64,000 nucleotides of DNA. Origin: Corylus avellana (taxonomy: Eukaryota; Streptophyta; Magnoliopsida; Fagales; Betulaceae). A model generated the notes under the pieces. The model searched no databases, was not told where the DNA came from, and saw only the letters and a list, made by a program, of their open reading frames with translations. The position numbers were made by a program, and so were the translations under genes. The DNA lies in assembly GCF_901000735.1 (NCBI RefSeq), contig NC_081541.1, positions 39,328,446-39,392,445 on the forward strand. Direction: 5' to 3'. Position 1 is the stretch's first letter, and each line of letters opens with the position of its first letter. Of the stretch, positions 36,069 to 47,536 are shown piece by piece.

Positions 36069-36150
36069 GCTCCAATCGTGGTCCCGTAACCTGCATAGAG
36101 TGTATACTATAAAGTTGCGACAATATTGTAAGAAATGTATTTTCAGATAC
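34847..36150. other. Intergenic with exon-like fragment and (TA)n
   Basis: A minus-strand tRNA-like piece lies at about 34862-34925 ('gagattcgaactcaagacc'). About 34985-35185 resembles the fragment at 42120-42260, 46950-47075 and 60595-60680 in inverse orientation (shared 'cttgatcaagc' and 'gaaattgcag'), so it is a dispersed piece of the same ancestral sequence. A (TA)n run of about 48 bases ends at 36065. Confidence 0.45.
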
Positions 36151-37846
36151 CATGTTGTACGTATGTTGGAAGATTTGCTATAAAACAAGGCAGGCTAGCA
36201 AGAGACATGAGCATAAGACATTTATGGTACCTGACACGTGGCAGAAAGCCAGGGAGGACCGACCAATAAATGGGGCCGAACTCTTCTTGTCCTTGTGTCG
36301 TGTGGGAAGGAAGAATGCGCCATTACTTGCAACCAGAGAAAAAAGTCCTCTAGGGTTCATTATTGTGCCTTCGATTCCAACCACTAACGTCACAATCGTA
36401 TAAATATAAATCAATGTAGTCATTAAGGTTTTTTTTTTTTTAATGAGCTTAAATTTTTAAGAGAAATATCGTGGTTTAATATAGTAATAAAGTATAGATT
36501 ATGAGTTTGAATTCAACCTCAAACTCTTTGTATTAATTCTTATTTCAATTAAATATTTTAACTTAAATTATAAATTACTCTTGTTAAAAATAAAAAAAAA
36601 TAAAAAAATGTTCCATATCATATCAAAGTGAACTCATAAATTCCTAGGACATGCCAAAAAAGAATAATTCAATACCTGAAATTAAATTCTATTTAAATAT
36701 TTGACGGATTTCATTAGATGCCATATTAGTGCCAATAAAATGGTGACACGTGCTAACATGACCTTCAAGGCAGCCCCAGAAGTGGTAGGGGAGTGCCGTC
36801 CAAAGGCCAACCTTGGATTTGTTGGGAGTGACTCAACCACCTCAGCGTGACTCGCGAGCCACCCCATAGGTGGCTAAGGGTGGCGCACGGCCACCCTAAT
36901 GCGCTAGTGGTGGGTTTTTTTTATTAAGAGTAACATGTGTTACTATTTTATTGGCGCAGACATGACACTTAATTGAATTCGTCAAATACTCAAATGTTTT
37001 AACAAAATTTGACTCTAGGGACTAAATTGTTTCTTCGGCAAATCCAATGGACTTTTGAGTTCACTTTGATATAGAGCGATTTGTAATTTAGGTCAAACAC
37101 ATGAACTAATTTTACATTTATCCCTAAATATTATATATATTGAACGTAGTAAGAGAGTTTGAGCTCTCGTATAAGAAAAGTGTTAAATTTAAAATAAGTC
37201 TATCACTTTTTTGTTAACTTAAAAGTTTAGAAGAAAATTTGATTTAACAATCAATTCAATCGAATGAGTGTCCAACCCTTTCGTTTGCAAAAGACAAGTT
37301 TTTTGATGGATAGGTCTGGTTGAATTTCTCCAACAACTTTTGTTCTCTTTCCTGCCATGAGTGCCAACCATCAACGCAGCTCTTCAAATTCGCACATGCA
37401 GTAAATTATTTGTTGATTACTAGCTAATTTGATGGATTGACTTGGATTAGGCTCTAATCATATTTGAGCTGATTTGCAATGTAGCTATATACATAGTCTA
37501 TTTTGAGCATTTACAAAAAGACGCGACATCGCCCCCACACATCTATATGGTCACAACAATGTATCAAGTTGTGAATACGGGATGCTAAGGCCTTTGCCAC
37601 GCGCTATCCACTCCAACACTTACGGTCTTAATTAGGAACCTGATAATCAACACAAAATTTTTAATTTCGAGTACACAAAAGATTCTCAATGCCTAGCCAG
37701 AAGGATCCGGAGCAATTGTTGATGATGAAATTTACTATAGGTCCCACTCAGATAGACCACTACATGGGAATAACTGTCCACTTTAAACATCGCCCATAGA
37801 TAGCAGTTTCAGAAAACAGTATAAAAGGTGAGTAATACTACACACA
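36151..37846 (-). repeat. Block X', inverted copy of 29298-30987
   Basis: Reverse complement of block X, with the short reading frames unchanged. The right edge stops exactly at the gap 37847-37946. Confidence 0.9.
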
Positions 37847-37946
37847 NNNNNNNNNNNNNNNNNNNNNNNNNNNNNNNNNNNNNNNNNNNNNNNNNNNNNN
37901 NNNNNNNNNNNNNNNNNNNNNNNNNNNNNNNNNNNNNNNNNNNNNN
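37847..37946. other. Assembly gap (100 N)
   Basis: Run of N joining the ends of inverted blocks X' and Y'. Confidence 1.
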
Positions 37947-38817
37947 TGTGTCTCACTTCTTGCGGCCCGAACCACAAGATCGAGACACCGTCGTAACAGT
38001 TCAAGTATCACAATAAGACTCTCAACATGAACATCAAAGTAAATAAGCCTACATGGCCACATCCCTATCTTTTTCCTGGCTTTAGTTAAGTAATTCAAAT
38101 ATGAAACATGCCTTCATTAAACCAACAGCTCAACGGTAAAATATTAATCTTGACATTCTTACTAGGAAGACGAAGACAAGTAAAATACGTAGCAGCCAAA
38201 TATGTGGTCCTTTGAAGGAAAGAGTCTGCTCCAAAAAGTTTGTAATTAAAAGATATTCAAGTATGAGTCAAAGTTCACATAACATGTACAATGATCTCAA
38301 ATTTAGTGTACATTGCAACCCCAAATCATAAATCTATATAATATTGTAATTTCTGCATGCTCCAAGAAAAAGGACAAGAATTCAGAAACTGCCAATAATA
38401 ATGAAAGCAAAAATCCAAAAATTACTGAGCCAAAAATGGTTAGTTCCAATTTAAAATAAAATGGATGGCGTTTCCATTTTCATAGTCGGGATATAAAGTT
38501 GCTCTATCTAACGGTTTCATATTATTTAATTTTGTAAACAAATATATCAACATTAACTTCATATATACACCGTTGTTACATACATTAATTTTAAATCTTG
38601 TCAATTTCATTTGAAATTGAGAAGATCATATTCCATTGTTGGCACGGGTCTTAGGACTCTTTCTTTTTGCTCTTGTAACTCCATAATATGAAAGAGGATT
38701 CCCACTTCCCACCATTAAATTTCAGAAGAAACCATAGAAATACTAATTAAAATACGTCAACATATAGATTAAAGAACATGAGAATTCTAGTCAACCATTC
38801 AAAGAAACGACGGCGTT

Positions 38818-39012
38818 TTAGAAATGAACCTGTCTTAGAAACATAGCACCTTGATCAACGGGCGCTTCAATCTCGACCACACGCGTGGCAGACTCACCAT
38901 TCTTCTTCTTAACCTCATTTTTCCCAGGACCACCACAACACCCTCCCGCAGGAGATTCCACCTCCTTGATTACAACCGGCACTTCCTCGTGCAGTTGTGC
39001 GTCCCTTTGCAT
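38818..39012 (-). pseudogene. Unrecognised 64-aa open segment (copy of Y frame)
   Basis: Minus-strand frame with H-E-E-V-P-V-V-I-K-E-V-E-S-P, the C-C-G-G motif, a lysine-rich stretch and the terminal R-Q-V-H-F shared with block Y. Most differences from Y keep the frame, which hints at past coding constraint. Function unknown. Confidence 0.35.
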
Positions 39013-39404
39013 GCCCGTTAAATTCTTCTCAGATCAACCTTCCTTCGTATAGTACCCCCATTAATCTCAGCCGTCCGCGTATAGTTCCGGCCAACATCAC
39101 TCTTCTCAGCCGTCCATTTATACTTCCGATCGAACCCTTAACCTCAGCTGTCCCCGGCATTGTACTTCCGATCAAACCTCTTTTCCTTGATCCCCGCCGT
39201 CCAGCTGTAGAAGAAACCCGACTCAAGCTCCGAAGCCCAGGATCCGACCCGCCAAGTACACCCTGTGATGGTACGTGGAAAAAGGGATATTCTCGATATG
39301 GGTCAGATTAGTTGCTGGGTAAAATAGCTCGAAAGGTAGAGAAAAGGCATTGAAGAGGTCGAGCGTGGACGAAAGCTCAGGTTCTTCGTATAAAAGACAA
39401 ATCC

Positions 39405-39557
39405 ATGGTCTTGGGTTCTAAAATGGAAGGCTTTTCTATGGACAAGAGTGATGGAGATGGGTCCAGAAGGTCGAGGCCTCTGGAGAGAGACATGGGTGCG
39501 TGTGTCTTAAAAGAGTTTGAGCAATGTATTGCAGAAAAAGGGTTTGAGATTTTCTAA
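39405..39557 (+). other. 50-codon ORF in block Y', doubtful gene
   Basis: Open frame from ATG (M-V-L-G-S-K-M-E-G-F...) to TAA. The Y copy has lost about 25 bases here, which breaks the frame, and the opposite strand carries the other gene-like segment, so this may only be a shadow. Confidence 0.2.
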
Positions 39558-39691
39558 AGATTCTCAGTTTCTCACGTTTTCTAAAATATAAGATTTTCAG
39601 TTTTTCTAAAATATGAGCAATCTATTACATTTAATTCAACATTTCAAATTCAGTTCTCTCCCTAACGGAACAACAGCATTATAAAGTGTTT

Positions 39692-40098
39692 TGAGTGAGC
39701 ATCTCCAGTAGATTAAGTAAAAGAACAATATTAACTATATTTAGTTATTATTGTTTTTTTTTTAAACTCTTAACATATCAGCTTCAAAAAAGCTAAACTT
39801 ACCTTTTTGTTATTTATTGTAGCACAATATTACTGTTTTTTAATATTTGTTTCTCTCTCTTCTCTCTCCCTCTCCCTCATCCTTTTCCTCTTTATCACGG
39901 TTCTTGGTTCCTGGTTGAGAGGGAACAGCTAGAGAAAGAGAGAGAGAAAAGTGAAAAAAAAAAAAAATTAAATAATAATATTTAAAGAAAAGTAGAGAAT
40001 GAAATAAAGAATCAGTTGTATTTGTATTGAAAAATGAGTTAGTAAAATATATAAAAGTATTTTTTCACTAGGTAAAATACCTAATGCCGCTGAAAATG
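39692..40098. mobile_element. MITE with GAGCATCTCCAG end
   Basis: GAGCATCTCCAGTAGATTA at the left pairs loosely with 'ctaatgccgctgaaaatgtt' at the right. GAGCATCTCCAGCAG ends are frequent in plant MITEs; another begins at 56632. Confidence 0.5.
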
Positions 40099-41847
40099 TT
40101 CAACATTCAATATTAGAAAACTGCACTCGCTCGTGCTATATGCTCTCTTTTCATGCCGTTACTGAATTATATATATAAAAACTTAATGAATTGAGTAATT
40201 ATATATAAAAAGTTAATGAATTGAGTTTTTTGGTAATTATATATATAAAAGTAAATGAATTGAGTGGAGCTTATATGAATTGTGCTCATAATCATTAATT
40301 GAACCAAACTAAATTTATACGAGTATGTCTTGATAATCAAACATAATTTTATGTTCATCATTGCCTCATTAATTGAATCAAACCAAATTTATACAAATAT
40401 GTCTTGTTTGATAATCAAACCTAATTTTATGTTTATGGTCTTCTCATTTGTTAATTAAACCACATCTAAACATTTTCGAAATAAGTCCAAATATGTTAAC
40501 GGTTCTGTTCATTTAATAATGTTAATCATATTTAGGAAGAAAGTGACAATATCTGATGGGAAATTAGTTTAGGGAGGACACGTGATGCAACACAAACAAC
40601 TACAAACTTCAGGATTTTTTTTGTTTTGTTTTTTGTTTTTAAAAGAAGACCAAAAAGAATTATTATTAGATTTTGTGGGGCTTGTAGTTGTATCGCTGGG
40701 TGTTTCATACTCACGTGTACACCAAATACAGAAATTTCCAGTCCACCCAACTTCTAGCATAAGACAAGATTTGATGAAGTAATTTTTTTTGACAATGGAT
40801 CGGTGACAAGTTACTTTGCAAAATAAAGAAAGTAGACACCAAATTTATTGGTTTAAGGAGACCAAAGACATTTCAATGCTTAAGTTAATATAATATTTAA
40901 AAAATATTTAAAAATAAGGCAAAGTTTTTGTGAGAAGGCATAAAGCCTTGAATGTTCGTGTTAGGGTTAAGGTCGAACATTCATTGGTCGCCCAACAAAT
41001 GTTCAGCCATAAGCCAAAAGTTGTATTTTTGGTTGTTTTTCAAAATAAAAAGGATTTCAAACAATTGTAGGTTACAATTGCATTTATGAAAGTGATTAAT
41101 GCAACGGTTGTTTTTTCAAATGGTTGTATTTCTTAAAAGTTTTGGTGCATCACATTCTCAAACTTGAGCTCAATTTGAATAAGCAACCATGTAAACAAGC
41201 TAGTTTTGAAATCATAAAGCTCAGCTTGGCTCAATTACAACTACCACATTTGGCCTCTTGGGGATGGCCGAACCACTCATATGGGGCCGTGGGGTCGCTC
41301 GCCGCCTCCAATCTGGCCAGATGGGGGTGGCTTGGGCCACCTGCATTTTTTTTATCTTTATGATTTTGGTTTATTTAATTAGAGGCATTTTTTGAATTCT
41401 CCGAAAAATTATGGGGCAATTTTAGAAATTTTAGACAAAATGCACGTGCGGCGCACTTGAGCCATTTTCTGTCAAATTAGATAGAAATAACTAATATATG
41501 GGTTACATTGCGAATTTTTGATACTTTATTGAAGTACATTGCCAATTTTTAAACATTGAAGCCTAAATTAAAAATGATGTGAAACTTTAGGAAAGTAAAA
41601 TACATTTTCCCTATATATATAAGAAATGATGAATGGTGAGGGTAAAAGATGAAGATAGAGTCTATTTTCACTTCCATATTATCATTACTAATAATGAAGT
41701 CCAGTTGGGATACAGTAACGGTTTAGGTCCAGAACGAAATTCCATTTCACAGCAATTTGCCTTCTTTTGACCCTTTAAAACTTTTAGGTGCCCTCTGTTA
41801 AGCCATTGGCATGAAACCAAAGAGACATTTAAAACGGAGGGAAAATA

Positions 41848-41964
41848 GTCTTTAAGAGGTAGCTCAATAAGTTAGGATCACGCTTAATGAAGCAGAGGTC
41901 ACTAGTTCGAGTCCCTTCCTCCCTCTTATGCGCACATGTCAAAAAAATAATAATAATAAAGAGT
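41848..41964 (+). mobile_element. tRNA-derived SINE with 9-bp TSD
   Basis: A-box-like GGTAGCTCAATAAGTTAGG, B-box-like GGTCACTAGTTCGAGTCC, then 'ttatgcgcacatgtc' and an AATAATAAT tail. GGGAAAATA occurs on both sides (41839-41847 and 41965-41973). Unit D has the uninterrupted site near 60437 ('ggggaaaaataaatatttgg'). Unit B keeps only the first 14 bases, at 46932-46945, after a deletion. Confidence 0.88.
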
Positions 41965-42648
41965 GGGAAAATAAATATTTGGCAAAAGTTAAAAGATTAA
42001 AAAAAGATATTTCGTAACAACATGCAAAAAGAGGTTCAAAAAGGCTATCTAAAACACAGACAAGTGAAAGGATTCCATCTCTCTATTGCTTTTGTAAAGA
42101 AAGACAAACTTCAAAGGTGGCATGCACTGTCATACTTTTATACTTGATCAAGCTTGCATTTGGACAACCTCTGCTTACGCCAGCTGCAATTTCACTTTGA
42201 ATCCCACCCTCAGTCTCAGTTTGAATCCCACCCTAAAAGACTTTTTTATTTCACTCAAAAAATAAATAACTTTTAAAATCACAATTTGATCAAAATTTAA
42301 TAGTGATCGCAAGCATAATGATGATTTTAAGAGTCACATTATTCTTGGAGGGTTACAAAAGTGATACAAGAGGAACTTGTAATATTACTCCAGTTTTTTA
42401 GGACTCTCATTCACCAACTATGTCAAAGAAGGCTGAAGTTGTTCGTCCATGAGTATGCTTGTTATCTCAATCCCGGCCCTCGTGACTCCATTTGAATTTT
42501 ATGGTGTTTATTTTTCAAACAAGAACGTTTGAATTTAACGCAGAAAATAATTTAAATAGTGTAAAAAATTTCCCGCTGTTTCTCGGCAACCAAACACAAG
42601 CCTCGTTGCCATTAATGTTCTGCTGGAGCTGGAGACCGAATCCATTAC

Positions 42649-42744
42649 TTGGCCAGGTGAAGGCTCATGCCCGTTCCAGAAAACGTAAGTGTGAATAACA
42701 TCCAAACCTCCTTCCATGGCCTTCTGAATAACATATTGCCACGC
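42649..42744 (-). pseudogene. Stray beta-galactosidase (GH35) exon, unit A
   Basis: A 96-base minus-strand exon with intact AG (before) and GT (after) splice sites encodes 32 residues including [20 protein letters not shown], the early conserved stretch of plant GH35 beta-galactosidases. I find no neighbouring exon with the following Y-Y-F-E or catalytic segments, so this is an isolated exon. It is open here but damaged in units B and D. Confidence 0.8.
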
Positions 42745-43559
42745 CTGCATAAACCCAAAATGTCTCGAAATTTTAAAACAAAACTAAAGCCAAAAAAGGG
42801 AAACAGTTTTTTCTTTTTTAAAATGAAAAGGCTAAAATGTTGGAAATTTAAGAGGTAGCATTGAAGAAAGGCAGCAAAGACAAGAAAAATGAGAAAGAGA
42901 AATGGTAGGCTTAAAAAAATAAATAAATAAATAAATTACAAAAGGACGTGCAACAACATAATTGAATTTATCAAAAAAAATTAGGATTCATCTCCTTTTC
43001 AATCATGTTGTGCCGGAGTAATCGTAATGGCTTTAGGCCTTATAAGATGCACTTTGCACATTTTCATGAGAGCAATATTTGAGGAGTTCTAATTGATTTT
43101 GATTAAAAAAAAAAAAAAGTTGACTAGAGGCGGCCGGTTCAAAAATCACCTCCGCCAGAAGGTTTTTTTTTTTTTTTTTAACTATTTAGACTCTTATTGA
43201 GGCAAAAGCTAGAAGAGACAATTTCAATTCGATCGGTCCGTGTCAGTGCAGGCATGCGTCGCTTGTATCGGAAATATTCTTCATTAATTGGTTGCAATGC
43301 TTCATCCCAATTTACTGAACCAATTGCCTTGCACAACTTAATTTGTGCGACACTTATTACCATTTTTTGTGCAAGTTGTTTGAACTTTGTACTCATGGAT
43401 GAATATTTTGGGTGAATATAATGCGTGCAAGTTAGTAGCTGATTGCCTGACCGGCCAGTACGTTTTTAAATTTTTGCAAACCATAATATTTAGTAGCCTT
43501 TTAATTTGTCGCATTCCTTCATTTTTTATTTTTCAGATCAAAGCTTTCCTTCAACTTAG

Positions 43560-43900
43560 GGTATGGTAATTTTTGACACCGCAAATCTGACACAAATTAA
43601 ATACAAAATTAGTAGGTTAAGGTTTTAGGGTTTGGCCTATTTAATTAAATGTGTCGAGTTAGCTAGAATCGACTTATATAGTTTTGTACTTATACTTTAA
43701 CACGACCTAAACCCAACACACGATATTTAGGATTGAATATTTTTGACACGACCTACGAACCTAACATGAAATTAGCGAGTTAAAGTTAAAAGATATGATT
43801 TGTTTAACTAAATGAGTTAAATTATAATTAACTTATATGGTTTATACTCATGTTTCGATGCAACTAAAACTCAACCTACGAACATGAATTGTTAATCCTA
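43560..43900. repeat. Degenerate internal duplication
   Basis: Two related halves carry 'aaattagtaggttaaggtt'/'gaaattagcgagttaaagtt' and 'cgacttatatagtttt'/'taacttatatggttta'. The same region appears in units B (48470-48790) and D (63070-63390). This text resembles non-autonomous hAT elements, but I could not fix its ends. Confidence 0.4.
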
Positions 43901-44159
43901 CTTCAAGCTAAGTTATGGCCAACTTTTGGGCAGTAGTAATCTTTTTTAACTCCACGGCTTAATTAATTAATAACCTTTTACTTGCACAAGGAGCACTCTC
44001 ACATATAATACCATCAGCTAATTATTATTGCATCCTATCACTATTCTGACCCCTTCGAGTGCAGAAATCACACATATATATGATGATGCGGATGCCACCC
44101 TTTGTTATAATTTTTCTTTTGGGGCTCATTTTCAAATTTTGGAAAAGAAACTATCGTTA

Positions 44160-44551
44160 AGCATCCCGCTCAACAAAATATATATTCTTTTGGCTATTTT
44201 GTTGAGCCAAAGTGTTAAAATAATTTTCATCCGGCTCAGCAAACTAGTTAAGATCAAGTTTGTTTGGGAGCTACGGTACTCAACAACTTTGTTGAGTACT
44301 ATGGAAGTTGTTGAGTACTATGGCTCAACAATGTATAATTTTATTAATAAAAAAATTATTTCATCCTCTCTCCTTCCTTGTAAAACTACATACAAATAAA
44401 AAAGTAATAAATTTTATAAATAATATTAAAGGTTGATAGTTAAAATGCTAAGCTGAATGTAATTACTTTAAAAAGTTGATAGTTAAAATAAAAAAAAGTG
44501 ATATTTTGACTAAATTTAACTAAGCTTTTTGCTGAGGTGATGTGAATGCTC
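44160..44551. mobile_element. Tourist-like MITE in thaumatin promoter, unit A
   Basis: Left 'agcatcccgctcaacaaaat' and right 'gaggtgatgtgaatgctc' are the same ends as at 19619-20000. It sits between TTA (44157-44159) and TTG (44552-44554). Unit D has the empty site TCGTTAACATAG (63631-63642), which supports a 3-bp TTA duplication typical of PIF/Harbinger elements. It ends about 160 bases before the start codon. Confidence 0.82.
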
Positions 44552-44630
44552 TTGACATAGTAGCCTAGCTAGCTCTTCAGCTCTTCCAACACCTGCACAA
44601 CCCCTCCCATATTCCATACTCTATATTTCT

Positions 44631-44650
44631 GTATATATATATATATATAT
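44631..44650 (+). promoter_or_regulatory. TATA region of thaumatin gene A
   Basis: A (TA)n run 60-80 bases before the ATG, followed by GTGCGCACAC and a pyrimidine-rich leader. The spacing fits a TATA box. The identical run is at 49496-49515. Confidence 0.6.
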
Positions 44651-44710
44651 GTGCGCACACTTGAAGCCCTCTTCTCAACGGACTGCCATTCACTTTTTGG
44701 TTCAATTAAC

Positions 44711-45602
44711 ATGGCCTCTCTCTTTGTTTACATCACTCTCCTCGCTCTCTCTCTTCTCTCAGGTAACCCAATTAAATCTTAATTATAGAGTTTAGTTAAC
44801 AATGTTTGGATGATTAATTAATTACTTGTAATTTATTTTAACTTGTTTGGCATTTGTGGTAGCAGGAGTAGTGTATTCAGCGAAACTCACAATCATAAAC
44901 AAGTGCAACTACACAGTTTGGCCAGCCATTAGATCCAACCACGCCAACACCCACCTCCCGACCACCGGCTTCACTCTCTATTCCAACAACACCATAACTC
45001 TTTACGTAAATAAATCCTGGTCAGGCGCCTTGTGGGGTCGCACAGGTTGCGCCAAGAACTCCACCGGCGCGTTCTCGTGCCTCACAGGTGACTGCGGCTC
45101 GTCCACCGTAGAATGCCCGGATGGCAATCCCGCATCACCAGCCACAGCAGCTGCGTTCGATCTAAAGGACCACGAAGACAACGTCGACTTCCTTGTTCAA
45201 GCCTTCCCCGGGCTGTCTTATAACCTCCCTATGACGGTTGTACCGCTGGGTGGAATCGGAGGGAGCTGTAACGAGTCGGGTTGCTCCATGGACTTTAGCA
45301 GCGCGTGTCCTACGGCTACGGATGTGAGCGCGTCCTGTAAGAACGCCACGTGTGAGATGAGAGATTACAAGAAGTACTGTTGCATGGCGGGCCCCAAGAT
45401 TGTGGCTCCGTGCACGCCCAGCTTGTACATGGATTTCCTTCACCAAAAGTGCCCAACGGCTGACAGTATCGGCTACGATGAAGGCACCGGGACGTATACC
45501 TGTTCATATCTCCATGACATCGTCTCTTACTGCCAGAAACCATGCACAACAACGCCGACGGATTACGTCATTACTTTTTGCCTTCCGGCAGCCATCGAGT
45601 AA
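44711..45602 (+). CDS. Thaumatin-like (PR-5) protein, atypical, gene A
   Basis: Exons 44711-44762 and 44866-45602 (GT/AG intron of 103 bases) give 262 aa. Residues 1-23 form a hydrophobic signal peptide (likely cut after Y-S-A), so the mature protein of about 239 aa enters the secretory pathway. Family marks are K-C-N-Y-T-V-W-P near the N-terminus, W-G-R-T-G-C (74-79), T-G-D-C (91-94), Y-C-C (188-190) and D-Y-V-I-T-F-C near the end. Members are secreted defence or stress proteins, some binding beta-glucans. Oddities: 18 cysteines rather than 16, with an extra C-Q-K-P-C pair (240-244) in a C-terminal insertion. The acidic-cleft Glu is Ala (A114 in A-T-A-A-A-F), and L-V-D-G is replaced by L-V-Q-A-F-P-G. 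Arg76, Asp125 and Asp222 remain. Six N-x-S/T sites are seen (32, 59, 66, 82, 153, 177). No stops; looks expressed. Confidence 0.93.
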
Positions 45603-45789
45603 ATATCATGAGTAGTGCAAGGATTGACAGGGTCAAACAACATACATCACCAAGAGATAGGTTGAATAACTACCACGTGTTATAAGTCCTAGTTGGAGTT
45701 CATTATCCTAATTCTAGTAGCAGTCTGTTTTACCTTTTCTTTCAAAAAAGTGGTAGTGCTATATAAAGGGGATGTATTGTATGTAATCG
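45603..45789 (+). other. Thaumatin gene A 3' region
   Basis: Non-coding tail identical to 50468-50654. It contains a CACGTG at about 45676 and is cut by the gap. Confidence 0.6.
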
Positions 45790-45889
45790 NNNNNNNNNNN
45801 NNNNNNNNNNNNNNNNNNNNNNNNNNNNNNNNNNNNNNNNNNNNNNNNNNNNNNNNNNNNNNNNNNNNNNNNNNNNNNNNNNNNNNNNN
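45790..45889. other. Assembly gap (100 N) between units A and B
   Basis: Begins exactly where the A/B identical tract ends, so the junction of the two units is not resolved. Confidence 1.
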
Positions 45890-46675
45890 AGGAAATAGTC
45901 ACTAAATTTATTGGTTTAAGGAGACCAAAGACATTTCGATGCTTAAGGTAACATAGTATTTAAAAAATATTTAAAAATAAGGCTAAGTTTTTTGGAGAAG
46001 ACACAAAGCCTCGAATGTTCGTGTTAGGGTTAAGGTTGAACATTCTGTGGTCCCCCATCAAATGTTTAGCCATAAGCCAAAAGTTGAATTTTTTGTCGTT
46101 GTTCAAAATATAAAGGATTCTAAAACAATTGTAGGTTACAATTGCATTTATGAAAGTGATTAATTCAACGGTTGTTTTTTCAAATGGTTGTATTTCTTTA
46201 AAGTTTTGATGCATCACCTTCTCGAACTCGAGCTTAGTTTGAATAAGCAACTTTGTAAACAAGCTAGTTTTGAAATCCTAAAGCTCAGCTTGACTCAATT
46301 ACAACTACCACATTTGACCCCTTAAGGATGGCTGAACCACTCCTATGGGGCCGTGGGCTGGCTCGCCACCTCCAATTTGGCCAGATGGGGGTGGCTTGGG
46401 CCACCCGCATTTATTTATTTTTTTTATGATTTTGGTTTATTTAATTGTAGGCATTTTTTGAATTCTCCGAAAAATTATGGGGCAATTTTAGAAATTTTAG
46501 ACAAAATGCATGTGTGGCGCACTTGAGCCATTTTCTGTCAAATTAGATAGAAATAATTAATGGATGGGTCACATTACGAATTTTTGATACTTTGTTAAAA
46601 TACATTGCTAATTTTTAAATTGAAGGCCAAATTAAAAATGATGTGAAACTTTAGGAAAGTAAAATACATTTTTCC

Positions 46676-46676
<1 letters not shown>

Positions 46677-46702
<26 letters not shown>
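46677..46702. repeat. (TA)n microsatellite
   Basis: TA run at the position where units A (41615-41622) and D (60168-60210) have shorter and longer runs. Confidence 0.8.
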
Positions 46703-46707
<5 letters not shown>

Positions 46708-47536
46708 AATGATGAATGGTGAGGGTAAAAGATGAAGATAGAGTCTATTTTCACTTCCATATTATCATTACAAATAATGAAACCCAGTTGGGATACGGTA
46801 ATTCCAGTTGGTCCAGAATGAAATTCCATTTCACAGCAATTTGCCTTCCTTTGACCCTTTAAAACTTTTAGGTGCCCTCTGTTAAGCCACTGGCATGAAA
46901 CCAAAGAGACATTTAAAAGAGAGGGAAAATAGTCCTCAAGAGGTAAACTTCAAAGGTGCAATGCATTGTCATACTTTTATGCTTGATCAAGCTTGCATTT
47001 GGATAACCTCTGCTTACACCAGCTGCAATTTCACTTTGAATCCCACCCTCTGTCTCAGTTTGAATCCCACCCTTGGTAGATCAAACTTCCTCTGCTTCAT
47101 TGAACCCAATTTTTTCAAGTAATTTTAAAATACTCTCTTATGTCACTTAAAAAATGAGATGACTTTTAAAATCGCAATTTGATCAAAATTTAATAGTGAT
47201 CGCAAGCACAATAATAATTTTAAAAGTCACATCATCCTTGGAGAGCTACAAAAATGACACAAGAGAAACTTGTAGTATTACTCCAGTTTTTCAGGACTTT
47301 GATTCACCGAGTATGTCAAAGAAGGCTGAAGTTGTTCGTCCATGAGTATGCTTGTTATCTCAATCCCTCGTGATTGCATTTGAATTTTATAGTGTTTATT
47401 TTTCAAACAAGAACGTTTGAATTTAACGCAGGAAATAATTTAAATAGTGTAAAAAAATTTCCACTGTTTCTCGGCAACCAAACAAAAGCCTCGTTGCCAT
47501 TAATGTTCTGCTGGAGCTGGAGACCGAATCCATTAC

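Larger units (their letters stand above)
37947..39672 (-). repeat. Block Y', inverted copy of 33178-34846
   Basis: Reverse complement of block Y, starting at the first base after the gap. Differences include a roughly 25-base segment near 39470-39495 that is missing in Y. Confidence 0.88.
40104..45789 (+). repeat. Segmental unit A (thaumatin unit)
   Basis: Starts with 'tcgtgctatatgctctcttt' at 40129 and runs through the G-box border, a GGTGGC-rich patch (41250-41345), a SINE, a beta-galactosidase exon, a degenerate tandem region (43560-43900), a promoter MITE and the thaumatin-like gene, then stops at the gap. Unit B (45890-50740) repeats the same order. Unit D (59225-63705) repeats it without the gene. 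Confidence 0.88.

Noticed and set aside
41848..41964. Functional tRNA gene
   Set aside because: A-box and B-box are present, but no cloverleaf with a proper anticodon arm and acceptor pairing can be formed, and it has an A-tail and target duplication, so it is a SINE.
42492..42698. Plus-strand frames shared by units A, B and D (also 47374-47586, 62307-62606)
   Set aside because: They are the opposite strand of the beta-galactosidase exon.
45162..45552. Antisense frames in the thaumatin-like genes (also 50027-50417)
   Set aside because: They overlap a well-supported coding exon on the other strand and have no motifs of their own.
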